Assembly (NCBI GenBank): GCA_019310195.1
Contig: JAFDET010000009.1
Location: 1-26,676 of the forward strand
Origin: Deltaproteobacteria bacterium
GTDB taxonomy: Bacteria; Myxococcota_A; UBA9160; JAFDET01
DNA length: 26,676 nt
Direction of reading: 5' to 3'
Made by a program: the position numbers and the translations under genes. Under the pieces are notes generated by a model. It saw only the letters and a program-made list of their open reading frames with translations, was not told the DNA's origin and did no database searches. Position 1 is the stretch's first letter. Each line of letters starts with the position of its first letter. Shown here piece after piece: positions 7,259-15,701 of the stretch.

Positions 7259-10200
7259 TCAGTTGAACTTCTCGCCGCGGGCGATCCACTTGTCGATGTC
7301 CTTGGCGCTGCGGTCCCGGGGTAGCCCGGGGTGGATCACCTGCGCGGTGCAACGCTCCGCCGACTTGACTATGTCCCGGTAGGGGCCGCCGCGCGGGTCG
7401 ACGATGATGGCCTTCTTGTTCTCGTTGTAGGCGAAGATCTGGGGATTGAGGTTCATGCACTCGTCGCACGCGGTGCAGTCTTCGGTGTCGATCCAAGGGG
7501 CCATGGCGTCGGCCGCGCCGGCAGGCGCCTCCTCCGCCCCACCCGCGGGCGCCTGCTCCACCAGCGAGGCCAGTGCGCCGCCGGTGTCACCCGTTGCGCC
7601 TGCCAGCTGCATCAGACTCGAGGCGAGCTTGCCCACCAGCTCACGGCGCACGTCCTCGGCGATGTCGTCCCGCGACAGCTCGAGCTTGCCCACGCCCGCC
7701 ATCGCCCGGAGCTGGGTCCAGAAGTCGCGCCGGTCCTCGCACGACTCCACCATGGGCCGAGCAACCAGCAGCCGGCTGAGCTCCTGCTTGGAATTCACCG
7801 ACCACAGGAAGGGGAACTTGCCCTCGCGCTCGTCCTCGTCCAGGTCCAGGAACTCGCCCAGTGGGACCATGTTGTCGTTCCAGGTGTCGGGGGGCGCCAT
7901 GCGGAAGTGCTTGCGGAAGCGGGTCTCGGTGATCGCGAAGTCGGCGAACGTCATCGGGATTTCCATCTCCTGCTCCCGGCCGCCCTCCTGGTACTTCATC
8001 TTGTAGGTGGGCCAGTCCAGGTTCGGCGCCGGGTTGCCCTCCAGGTCGAAGCACTCCTCCGGCGTCTTGCCCGCGTCCGGGTCGTAGCGGAAGAGCGGGT
8101 ACGCGCGGGACTCGACCGCCAGCTTCGCCTGATGCGCGCTCATGTCGTCGCCGATACCGTGCTCCGGCTGGCACGAGCTGTAGATATTGAAGAGGGCGGG
8201 CCGCCGCGCCTTCAGACCGCCAATGAAGCCCTCGATCATGTGGCTCGGGTGGGCGATGGTGCTCTGCATCACGTAGGTGGTGCGGTGTGCCATGCCGATC
8301 AGGCCGATCTCCTTGCGCGGCTCGTCCTTGCCCTGGATCGCCTTCCCGAACTGGGCCATGTCGGAGATTTGCCCGATGAAGCCCGACGTGCAGGCCTGAC
8401 CGCCGGTGTTGGAGTAGACCTGGGTGTCCACCACCACCACCTTGACCGGCATCCCCGATGCCATGAGCCGCGACAGGTTCTGGAAGCCGATGTCGTACAT
8501 GGCCCCGTCGCCGCCCACGGCCACGACCGGCGGACACAGCTCCCATTCCTCGTCGCTGAAGCCCTTCCAGCTGAAGTACGTGAAGAACTCGTCGTGCTCC
8601 ACGGGGTTGTACCTGCCGGAGATCTCGAGCTCCGCCTTGCGGATGGCCGCGAAGCCCTCGGCCATCTTGGCCATATGCCCCTCGAAGACGCCCATCGCCA
8701 GCGACGGTGAGTCCTGGAACAGATGGTTCGCCCAGGGGAAGGGGTAGGGGTTGAAGGGGTAGGTGCTGCCCCAGACCGACGTGCAGCCCGTGGCGTTGAG
8801 CATGCCCATCCGGGAACGCCCGCCGCCGGTGACCCCTTCCTGGTACTTCCAGCGCAGCTCCTTCAGCTTCGCCATCAGCTGCGTCATGCGCTGGAGCCAC
8901 TCCGGGTCGATGGGCTCCTCGCCGCCCATGCGCTCGGCGATGTCGGAGAGGGTGACGTCGCGATCCCCGAGATCGCCGACCATCTTGGCCATGGCGGACG
9001 GGTCGCCCACGTCGATGTCCCGAACCAGCTTGAGCTGCACGTGCTTCTCGAGCCGCGCGATCAGCTCCCCCAGGTGCTCCAGGTGCTTGGCGATGCGAGG
9101 CTGCATCAGCGCCTCGACGGTGGCGACGAACAGGTGCAGCGCCGTCTTCTCGGAGCAACCCAGGCAGGCGCCATCGCCGCTGGTGAAGGCCAGGTAGTTG
9201 GCCTTGTCCAGCAGGATCGTCTCCAGCGCCCCGATGCCCTGCTCCAGGTCGTCCACGCGGATGTACTTGCGGGGCGTGGTGGGCAAGTCGAGCCAGAGGT
9301 TCCAGTGCTGCTGGAGCTTCTCGACGGACTCGTCGGTCTGGCGCAGCGGCCGCAGGGCGTCGTCGTCGCAGACCTCCACGCATGCCATGCAGCCCTTGCA
9401 GGTGTAGGGATCGACCGTGATGGAGAGCAGCCCTCCGCTGCCGGCCTCCTTCTTCTCCATGAGCGTCCAGTGGGGACGCGTCAGCGCGAACTGGAAGCCG
9501 CCGAGCTCCTGGCGGAAGAGATCGAACTCCTTGCCGAGCTGCTGCTTGTCTTCGTCGTCCAGCTCGCTCTGGCGCAGGGTGCTCTGGATCGCCTCTTCGA
9601 GCATCCCGTCGACGGAGTCGCTCTCCTGGGCCGACGCCAGCAGGCCCCGCAGGGTGCGCTCCATCAGGCGCACGGCCCTGGGCAGATGCTGCAGGCCGTG
9701 CCCGTGCTTGCGCACACGCCCGACGACCGTGTCCAGGATCTGCCCGACCTCGTTGACCAGGCCCGGAATCGCCGTGTCCGGGCAGACCGTGTAACAGTTG
9801 GCGCATGCGGTGCAGTTCTCGGGAATCCACTCCGGGTGCTCGAAGCGGATCTGGGTCATGTCCCGGAACAGCGCCGAGCACGCCGGCATCACGCCGAGGC
9901 CGATGAACGGGTCCGTGATGTTGTCGCTGCCCATGCCCCGGGCGTAGAAGCTGCCGGTCTGCTCCCAGAAGCGATGAACGTCGGTGATCGGCTGCTGGCT
10001 CTGGGGAAGCCGCTCCACCATGACCGGCAGCGGCGGCCCGCCGGCCGTTCGCCGGGCCGCCTCCTGCGGCTCCGTCAGGGGGCCGGGCTCGACCTCCCGC
10101 AGCTCGTCGAAGCCGCGCTTCACCACGCGCAGGTTGTCCGCGACGACCCGGGCGCCCTTGCTGCCGAACTTGTGCTGAAGCTGGCTCTCGATGGCGTCGA

Positions 10201-12184
10201 GGAGGCGCGCCTCGTCGAGGCCGGCCTGCTCCATCACGGGGGACGCGGCGAAGAAGGCGCCCTGGAAGGCGATCCCCTGCATGCGGAGCTGGAGGTCGGA
10301 ATCCGTCGCCTCGTCGCGAGCGATCTGGAAGGCGTCCAGGTAGTGAAGCCGGATCCGCTTCTCGAGGATGATCTTCTGGAAGGGCTGGGGGATGCTCTCC
10401 CAGACCTTCTCCGGCGATTCGCCGTCGCTCTGGATGATGAAAACGCCGCCTTCCTTGAGCCCGGCCAGCGCATTCGTGTGTTGGAAGACGTTGGGGTCGG
10501 GCGAGAGCACCAGGTCCACGTGGAAGTACTCGCAGTTCACCAGGATCGGCTCGGGCGCAGCCGACAGGTAATAGGTGGTGGGCTGGCCCTTCTTCTCCGA
10601 GCCGTACTTGGGGTTGGCCTTGATGTGGTAGCCGAGCAGGTCGAAGAGGGTCATGGCCAGGTTCTTGCCGGTGGTGATGGCGCCCCAGCCGCCCACCGAG
10701 TGGAAGCGCACGGTGATGCTTCCTTCGGGCATCAGGTCCGGATTCTCCGAGCCCCGCAGCGCCAGCTCCCGGACGTGGGGATAGGCCTCCTCGATGGCCT
10801 GCTGGTGGATCTGCTGCTTGGGCGTCACCGCCTCGTCGCGCAGGAAGTCGATGGAGAGGTAGAACTGCCGCTTCTGCTTGCCGTCGGGCAGCATGTTCTC
10901 GACCGCGCCGATGATCCCTTCGGGCTGCAGGTCGCGGCTGCCCATTCCGAAGCAGCCGGAGTAGAGCTCCGGAACGTCGCCGGGCTTCCAGGCGGACAGA
11001 TCCGCATGGGGCGCGTCGCCGCGGGCGCGGCCGTTCTCCAGGCAGCGCGAGATCGTGGCCCGGATCTCCCGCATCAGCGGCGCGTCCACCGCCAGGGGCT
11101 GGTCCAGGCGCTCCAAGACAGCGACGCCCTTCTTGCCCTTCAGGATCCGCCCCACCAGGTCCGCGGGGAAGGGCCGGAACATCACCATGTCCACGACGCC
11201 CAGCTTGATGCCGCGGCTCTCGCGCAGGTAATCGGCCACGGCCTCGGCGCTGGGGATCAGGCTTCCCTGGCCCAGGATCAGGTAGTCGGCGTCGTCGGCC
11301 CGGTAGCTCATGACGCGCTGGTAGGCGCGCCCGCTGAGCGCCTCGAACTCCTGGAAGGCGCGGTCCGTGAGCTCCTGGATGTGGTCGAAGAAGAAGGGCC
11401 GCTGGGCCGCCACACTCTGCATGTAGGCGTCCTGGTTCTGGACCAGCCCTGCCATCACCGGATTGTCCACGTCCCAGAGCAGGGGAATGCGCCGCCGGGT
11501 GTCCCCGTAGAGGATGCGCTGAGCGGGAGTGGGCGTCTCGATCTCGTCGTCGGGGCGTCCCAGGTACTCGGCGATCAGCTCCCGTTCCGGCACCAGCATC
11601 GACTCGATCAGGTGCGTGGTGAGGAAGCCGTCCAGGGCCACGGCGCCGGGGTTCAGGGAGAGCTCGGCGATGCGGTGGGCGATGATGTTCAGGTCGGCCG
11701 AGGCCTGGGCGTTCTTCGCGAAGACCTGGAAGAAGCCCGTGTCGTCGATGCAGTGGTAGTCGTCGTGCCCGGCATGCACGTTGAGCGTGGCCTTCGTCAT
11801 GGCGCGAGCGCCGATGTTGAGCACGTAGGTCAAGCGCTTGCCGACGGCCGCATACAGGGATTCGTGCATGTAGGCAATGCCCTGGCCGGAGGAGAAGTTG
11901 GCCGAGCGCAGCCCCGTCATCGCCATGCCCGCGGTCAGGGCCGCGGCAGCGTGCTCGCCCTCGGGCTCCACGAAGATCAGGGGCCGCCCCGAGATGTTGA
12001 CGTGCCCGGCGGCCGCCGCCTCGGCCCAGTACTCGCCCATCTGCGTGGAGGGCGTGATGGGGTAGGCGCCCGCTGCGTCACTCGACTCGCGCTCGGCCAT
12101 GATGACGGCTGTGTTTCCGTCCATGGCGGCGCGCTCGCCGGGGTACTTGACCTGGGGCTTGTCGTTCTTGCTGCGACCGAACAT
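7259..12184 (-). CDS. Giant pyruvate:ferredoxin (flavodoxin) oxidoreductase with C-terminal ferredoxin domain
   Basis: A 1641-residue single-chain 2-oxoacid:ferredoxin oxidoreductase; ordinary NifJ-type PFORs are about 1170-1200 residues. It would oxidise pyruvate with CoA to acetyl-CoA and CO2. Visible order: domain I with YPITPST (41-47); gamma-like and domain III regions; two ferredoxin clusters, CTACANCYTVCP near 788 and CKGCMACVEVC near 926; proximal cluster CLGCSEKT near 1005 and NATGC near 1129; TPP site GDGAMYDIGF near 1222 and NTGGQ near 1257; fourth proximal Cys in SSCQPEHG near 1338. Compared with canonical PFOR there is extra sequence between the ferredoxin clusters, about 95 extra residues between the CLGC and ATGC cysteines, and a C-terminal extension ending in a single-cluster ferredoxin-like domain (CTACDECMNLNP near 1567, last Cys near 1611). 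ATG 12184 is preferred over TTG 12196 because GGGAG lies 6 nt upstream. Pyruvate is the likely but unproven substrate. Confidence 0.92.
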   Translation of the reverse strand: MFGRSKNDKPQVKYPGERAAMDGNTAVIMAERESSDAAGAYPITPSTQMGEYWAEAAAAGHVNISGRPLIFVEPEGEHAAAALTAGMAMTGLRSANFSSGQGIAYMHESLYAAVGKRLTYVLNIGARAMTKATLNVHAGHDDYHCIDDTGFFQVFAKNAQASADLNIIAHRIAELSLNPGAVALDGFLTTHLIESMLVPERELIAEYLGRPDDEIETPTPAQRILYGDTRRRIPLLWDVDNPVMAGLVQNQDAYMQSVAAQRPFFFDHIQELTDRAFQEFEALSGRAYQRVMSYRADDADYLILGQGSLIPSAEAVADYLRESRGIKLGVVDMVMFRPFPADLVGRILKGKKGVAVLERLDQPLAVDAPLMREIRATISRCLENGRARGDAPHADLSAWKPGDVPELYSGCFGMGSRDLQPEGIIGAVENMLPDGKQKRQFYLSIDFLRDEAVTPKQQIHQQAIEEAYPHVRELALRGSENPDLMPEGSITVRFHSVGGWGAITTGKNLAMTLFDLLGYHIKANPKYGSEKKGQPTTYYLSAAPEPILVNCEYFHVDLVLSPDPNVFQHTNALAGLKEGGVFIIQSDGESPEKVWESIPQPFQKIILEKRIRLHYLDAFQIARDEATDSDLQLRMQGIAFQGAFFAASPVMEQAGLDEARLLDAIESQLQHKFGSKGARVVADNLRVVKRGFDELREVEPGPLTEPQEAARRTAGGPPLPVMVERLPQSQQPITDVHRFWEQTGSFYARGMGSDNITDPFIGLGVMPACSALFRDMTQIRFEHPEWIPENCTACANCYTVCPDTAIPGLVNEVGQILDTVVGRVRKHGHGLQHLPRAVRLMERTLRGLLASAQESDSVDGMLEEAIQSTLRQSELDDEDKQQLGKEFDLFRQELGGFQFALTRPHWTLMEKKEAGSGGLLSITVDPYTCKGCMACVEVCDDDALRPLRQTDESVEKLQQHWNLWLDLPTTPRKYIRVDDLEQGIGALETILLDKANYLAFTSGDGACLGCSEKTALHLFVATVEALMQPRIAKHLEHLGELIARLEKHVQLKLVRDIDVGDPSAMAKMVGDLGDRDVTLSDIAERMGGEEPIDPEWLQRMTQLMAKLKELRWKYQEGVTGGGRSRMGMLNATGCTSVWGSTYPFNPYPFPWANHLFQDSPSLAMGVFEGHMAKMAEGFAAIRKAELEISGRYNPVEHDEFFTYFSWKGFSDEEWELCPPVVAVGGDGAMYDIGFQNLSRLMASGMPVKVVVVDTQVYSNTGGQACTSGFIGQISDMAQFGKAIQGKDEPRKEIGLIGMAHRTTYVMQSTIAHPSHMIEGFIGGLKARRPALFNIYSSCQPEHGIGDDMSAHQAKLAVESRAYPLFRYDPDAGKTPEECFDLEGNPAPNLDWPTYKMKYQEGGREQEMEIPMTFADFAITETRFRKHFRMAPPDTWNDNMVPLGEFLDLDEDEREGKFPFLWSVNSKQELSRLLVARPMVESCEDRRDFWTQLRAMAGVGKLELSRDDIAEDVRRELVGKLASSLMQLAGATGDTGGALASLVEQAPAGGAEEAPAGAADAMAPWIDTEDCTACDECMNLNPQIFAYNENKKAIIVDPRGGPYRDIVKSAERCTAQVIHPGLPRDRSAKDIDKWIARGEKFN

Positions 12185-12200
12185 CGGGTCTCCCAACCAA

Positions 12201-13070
12201 TCAGGTGGGCGCGTCGTGGAGCGCGCCCTTGCGGATGATTCTGGTGGCGGCCGGGCCCTTGAGGGGGCCCCGGTCCGCGTCGAGCCACACGATCGCCCCG
12301 GTGGGGCAGCGTTCGATGGGCGCCCGGGTCACCGGGCCCCGGCTGTAATCCACTATCGGCAGATTGCCCTGCATGCTGACCACCCCCGGCCCGTCCATCT
12401 CGCAGCGGGCACAGGCGGTGCACGCCACCTGGCAGTCGTCGAGCATCTCGTCCCCGGCCAACAGCGAGCTGCAGGAGACCCAGAGCCGCCGACTCATGGG
12501 ATGCAGCGAAAAGAGGTCCTTGGGGCACACCTCCACGCAGTCGCCGCAGGCGGTGCACGATTCCTCGTCCACGACGGGAAGCGACTGGGCGTCCATGCGA
12601 ATGGCATCGAAATCGCAGACCGCCTCGCAGTCGCCCAGCCCGAGGCAGCCCCAGAAGCAGCCCTTGCCGCCGCCGGCCACCTGGGCCGCCCCCCGGCAGG
12701 AGGCCAGGCCGTCGTAGCGGGCGTGGTTGCGGGCCACGTTGGCGCCTCCGGCGCAGGCCAGTCGAGCCACGCGCTTCTCCTCCCCCCCGACGTCGACACC
12801 GAGGAAGCCGGCGATGTTCGCCCGCTCCGCCTCGCTGCTGACGGTGCACGTTCCGGGAGCCACGTCGCCAACCACCAGCGCCTCGGCGAAGGGCCGGCAG
12901 CCGGGGAATCCACAAGCGCCGCAGTTGACGTGGGGCAGCATCTCCTCGACCAGGTCGATGCGCGGGTCCTCGTATACGTACAACTTGCGGTTGGCCAGGA
13001 CCAGCAGCGAGGCCAACAGCAGGGTCAGCCCGCCGAGCGCCGCGACTCCCGTGAGCACGGGCACGTTCAC
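12201..13070 (-). CDS. rnfB: Rnf complex ferredoxin-accepting subunit RnfB
   Basis: A 289-residue polyferredoxin anchored by one N-terminal TM helix (about residues 5-26), the expected entry point for electrons from ferredoxin. A [4Fe-4S] domain has C50, C53, C58, C75 (NCGACGFPGC). Then come CFWGCLGLGDCEAVC (C138-C152), CTACGDCVEVCP (C172-C182) and a last pair of motifs in which one is reduced: CTACARCEMDG (C217, C220, C223) lacks its fourth Cys, and the final motif keeps only C255 (ERCPTGAI). These losses remove exactly the ligands of one cluster of a 2[4Fe-4S] module. The GTG start overlaps the apbE stop by 4 nt (GTGA). A 16-nt gap precedes the PFOR gene. Confidence 0.93.
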   Translation of the reverse strand: MNVPVLTGVAALGGLTLLLASLLVLANRKLYVYEDPRIDLVEEMLPHVNCGACGFPGCRPFAEALVVGDVAPGTCTVSSEAERANIAGFLGVDVGGEEKRVARLACAGGANVARNHARYDGLASCRGAAQVAGGGKGCFWGCLGLGDCEAVCDFDAIRMDAQSLPVVDEESCTACGDCVEVCPKDLFSLHPMSRRLWVSCSSLLAGDEMLDDCQVACTACARCEMDGPGVVSMQGNLPIVDYSRGPVTRAPIERCPTGAIVWLDADRGPLKGPAATRIIRKGALHDAPT

Positions 13071-14104
13071 ACCACCGCGAAGCCCGAGGTCCGGACGACC
13101 TCGAGATCCTTGCCGACCAGATAGCCTTCGCACCCGGAGAGGTCTTCCAGCAGCTCGCGGCCACGGCGGGGCCCCAGGACCATGACCAGGGTCGCCAGGC
13201 CATCGGCCGTGGCGGCATCGGGGGCGACGACGGTGGCGCTGGCCAGCTCGGGCGCCGAGGTTCCGGTGCGCGGGTCCAGGATGTGGTGCTGGGCGTAGTC
13301 GGCCGTGAAGGGCTGCATGTAGTCGCCGGACGTGGCCACGGCGCGGTTGCGCGCGTCGAAGCGCGCCTGGATGGAGATCCCCGGCCGCGGGCTGCGGATG
13401 CCGATCCGCCAGGGGTGCCCCGGCCCCTTGTCCCCCGCAGCCATCAGGTCGCCGCCGGCCTCCACGAAGACGTTGGCGAAGCCGCGTCCGGTCAGCACCG
13501 CGACCCCACGGTCCACCACGTAGCCCTTGGCGATGCCATCCAGGGTGATGCTCAGGTCGGGCCGGCGGCTCTCGATGCTCCGGCCACGCACCCGCAGCGC
13601 GCGCTGATCGACCCGCTCGAGAACCGCTTCCAGCGCCGCCGGCCCGGGAGGGCCCGCGCCCAGGCCGAGCCGGTCCCGGTACAGATCCAGCAGCGGCTGG
13701 ATCGAGACGTCGAAGGCCCCGTCCCCCATACGGTGGATGCGGTCCGCCAGGGCCAGCACGTCGAGCAGCGCCGGCGAGGCCTCGGCCAGCCTTCCGCTGG
13801 CGTTGAGGCGCCCCACCTCGCTGTCGGTTCGGTAGCGGCTGAGGAGGCCCTCCAGCCCGGCCATGTGGGCCAAGCTGGCGTCCGCGGCGGCTGCGGCCGC
13901 GTCCCGGTCCGGGCCCAGGACCGTCAGGTGGACCCCGGTGCCCATCAGGATGCGGGACCGCTCTACGGGCCCCGAGCGCCGGAACGCGCCCAGGCCCCAG
14001 GCCGCGCCGCCGGCTCCGGCCACGGCAAGGATGCGCAATGCGTCCCGGCGGGGGATCCGCCCCCCAATTGCCGCTCCTGCACCCGTGCGACTCCCGTCGC
14101 TCAC
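13067..14104 (-). CDS. apbE: FAD:protein FMN transferase ApbE
   Basis: A 345-residue exported flavin transferase that links FMN to a threonine of target proteins such as RnfG and RnfD. Signatures are DGIAKGYVVDRGVAVL, VEAGGDLMAAGD, HILDPRTG and DAATADGLATLVMVLG. A twin-arginine type signal (RRDALRILAVAGAGG) lies near the N-terminus, fitting action in the periplasm where the flavinylation sites face. GTG at 14104 is chosen because AGGAGG (14109-14114) precedes it by 4 nt; ATG at 14119 lacks such a site, and longer readings to 14356 run into otsA. First gene of the Rnf/PFOR operon, overlapping rnfB by 4 nt. Confidence 0.92.
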   Translation of the reverse strand: MSDGSRTGAGAAIGGRIPRRDALRILAVAGAGGAAWGLGAFRRSGPVERSRILMGTGVHLTVLGPDRDAAAAAADASLAHMAGLEGLLSRYRTDSEVGRLNASGRLAEASPALLDVLALADRIHRMGDGAFDVSIQPLLDLYRDRLGLGAGPPGPAALEAVLERVDQRALRVRGRSIESRRPDLSITLDGIAKGYVVDRGVAVLTGRGFANVFVEAGGDLMAAGDKGPGHPWRIGIRSPRPGISIQARFDARNRAVATSGDYMQPFTADYAQHHILDPRTGTSAPELASATVVAPDAATADGLATLVMVLGPRRGRELLEDLSGCEGYLVGKDLEVVRTSGFAVV

Positions 14105-14306
14105 CCCGCCTCCTCTCATGGCGATGCCGGCCCGCGGCTGCGGGCGGGCAGAGCCTAATTCAACCATCAACCGCCGCCCGGCGCACACCGGCGGACCCGG
14201 GCTCCCCCAACTCCTTCTGGCAGGCCGCGCGGCGGCGTGCTCCGTCGGCTGGCCGACATCCAGGAACGGCGAGACGCGATAGTGTATCCGAGCAAGGGGT
14301 GGGGAG
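14105..14306. other. Divergent intergenic region between apbE operon and otsA
   Basis: This 202-nt region must hold the promoters of the Rnf/PFOR operon and of otsA. On the minus strand it contains AGGAGG for apbE and a TTGATGGTTGAATTAGGC stretch (14152-14169) with one FNR-type half site TTGAT but no matching ATCAA half. A TAGGCT hexamer in it could be a -10, without a good -35. On the plus strand, AAGGGG precedes otsA by 7 nt. No convincing Crp/Fnr palindrome is visible. Confidence 0.4.
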
Positions 14307-15701
14307 ATGCCGGAGCCGGCGGCACTGGGGAGTGGGTCGCTCGTCATCGCGAGCAACCGGCTGCCCTTCGACTACGAGCGCGGTCCGCACGGGCTCACGC
14401 GTCGGCCCTCGTCGGGAGGCATGGCCTCGGCGCTGGACCCCGTGCTCCGCAAGCGGGGCGGCGGCTGGGTGGGCTGGCCCGGCAGCGGCGTCCGACCGGG
14501 GGATGACGTCGAGGCCCCGGGCGATCCCTACCGCGTCATTCCCATCCACCTGGATGCCGAGGAAGTCGAGCGCTACTACCGCGACTTCTCCAACCGCTGC
14601 CTGTGGCCCCTCTTCCACTCCCTGCCCGGCCGCACCGCCTTCGACGCCGACTGCTGGAACGTCTACCGCCGCGTCAACGCCCGCTTCGCCGAAGCGCTGC
14701 TCTGCGAGGTGAACGACCGCTCCCTGCTGTGGGTGCACGACTACCACCTCATGCTGGTGCCGGAGCTGGTCCGCAGCGCGCGACCCCAGCGCACCAGCGC
14801 CTTCTTCCTCCACGTCCCCTTCCCTTCCTACGACCTCTTCACCCTGCTCCCCCGACACGAGGACCTGCTGCGGGGAGTCCTGGGCAGCCAGCTGGTCGGG
14901 TTCCAGACGCGGGGCTGCGTCAAGAACTTCCTGGACTGCGCCGAGCGCTGCCTTGACACAGCGGTGGATCGCGAGTCCCAGCGCGTGATGTTCGAGGGAC
15001 GTAGCATCCGGGTGGGCGCCTTCCCGATCGGGATCGACTACAGCCGCTTCGAAGCCTACGCCCTGAACGCTCCGCCGCGGGTGGAGCGCCACCAGCGCGT
15101 CATCCTGGGCGCCGACCGGCTGGACTACACCAAGGGGATCTCGCAACGGATCCAGGCCATGGAGCGGCTGCTGGTCCTGCATCCGGAGCACCTCGAGCGC
15201 GTCACGCTGGTGCAGATCGCCGTGCCCAGCCGCTGCCAGGTGGTCGAGTACCAGGACCTGAAGTGCGAGATCGACGAGCTGGTGGGCCGCGTCAACGGAC
15301 GCTTCGCCAGCGCCAGCTGGTCACCGATCCAGTACCTGTATCGCTCGTTCGACCACGATCAACTTGCCGGGCTGTACCGGGACGCGGACGTTGCGCTCAT
15401 CACACCCCTGCGCGACGGTATGAACCTCGTGGCCAAGGAATTCGTAGCCTGCCAGGTCGACGATCCTGGCGTACTCGTTCTCTCCCGCTTCGCCGGCGCC
15501 GCCGACGGCATGGCCGAAGCCCTGCTGGTGAATCCATACGACCTGGACGGAACCGCAGAGGCGCTGCACCAGGCGCTGTGCATGGACGAGTCCGAACGGC
15601 AGCGGCGCATGACCGCTCTGCGCGTCCGGGAGGCAGAGCACGACGTCCACGCCTGGGTGGACGCGCTGCTGCGCAGCGCGGCGGAAAGCCGCCGTGGATG
15701 A
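14307..15701 (+). CDS. otsA: Trehalose-6-phosphate synthase family glycosyltransferase (GT20)
   Basis: A 464-residue cytoplasmic GT20 enzyme of normal length, expected to make trehalose-6-phosphate from UDP- or GDP-glucose and glucose-6-phosphate. Motifs in order: ASNRLPFDYERG and SSGGMASAL (substrate loop), WVHDYHLMLVPELVR, FLHVPFPSYDLF, QLVGFQTRGCVKNFL, GADRLDYTKGI (nucleotide-sugar Arg and Lys), and LRDGMNLVAKEFVACQ. The start is supported by AAGGGG 7 nt upstream. No trehalose-6-phosphate phosphatase (otsB) lies nearby. The GT20 family also contains glucosylglycerol-phosphate synthases, so the acceptor is not certain. A beta-lactamase-fold gene begins before its stop codon. Confidence 0.88.
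   Translation: MPEPAALGSGSLVIASNRLPFDYERGPHGLTRRPSSGGMASALDPVLRKRGGGWVGWPGSGVRPGDDVEAPGDPYRVIPIHLDAEEVERYYRDFSNRCLWPLFHSLPGRTAFDADCWNVYRRVNARFAEALLCEVNDRSLLWVHDYHLMLVPELVRSARPQRTSAFFLHVPFPSYDLFTLLPRHEDLLRGVLGSQLVGFQTRGCVKNFLDCAERCLDTAVDRESQRVMFEGRSIRVGAFPIGIDYSRFEAYALNAPPRVERHQRVILGADRLDYTKGISQRIQAMERLLVLHPEHLERVTLVQIAVPSRCQVVEYQDLKCEIDELVGRVNGRFASASWSPIQYLYRSFDHDQLAGLYRDADVALITPLRDGMNLVAKEFVACQVDDPGVLVLSRFAGAADGMAEALLVNPYDLDGTAEALHQALCMDESERQRRMTALRVREAEHDVHAWVDALLRSAAESRRG

Noticed and set aside
7641..9881. 746-codon minus-strand frame inside the PFOR gene
   Set aside because: Out-of-frame shadow of the PFOR; composition is Arg/Gly/Ala/Pro-rich without motifs.
8723..12238. Open reading frame of 1171 codons on the plus strand, opposite the PFOR gene
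   Set aside because: It is the antisense shadow of a high-G+C gene. Its sequence is Leu/Val/Asp/His/Arg-rich low complexity with no domain, and the opposite strand encodes a clear PFOR.
14105..14306. FNR box upstream of apbE
   Set aside because: Only one half site (TTGAT) is present, with no ATCAA partner at the right spacing, so I do not call a regulator site.
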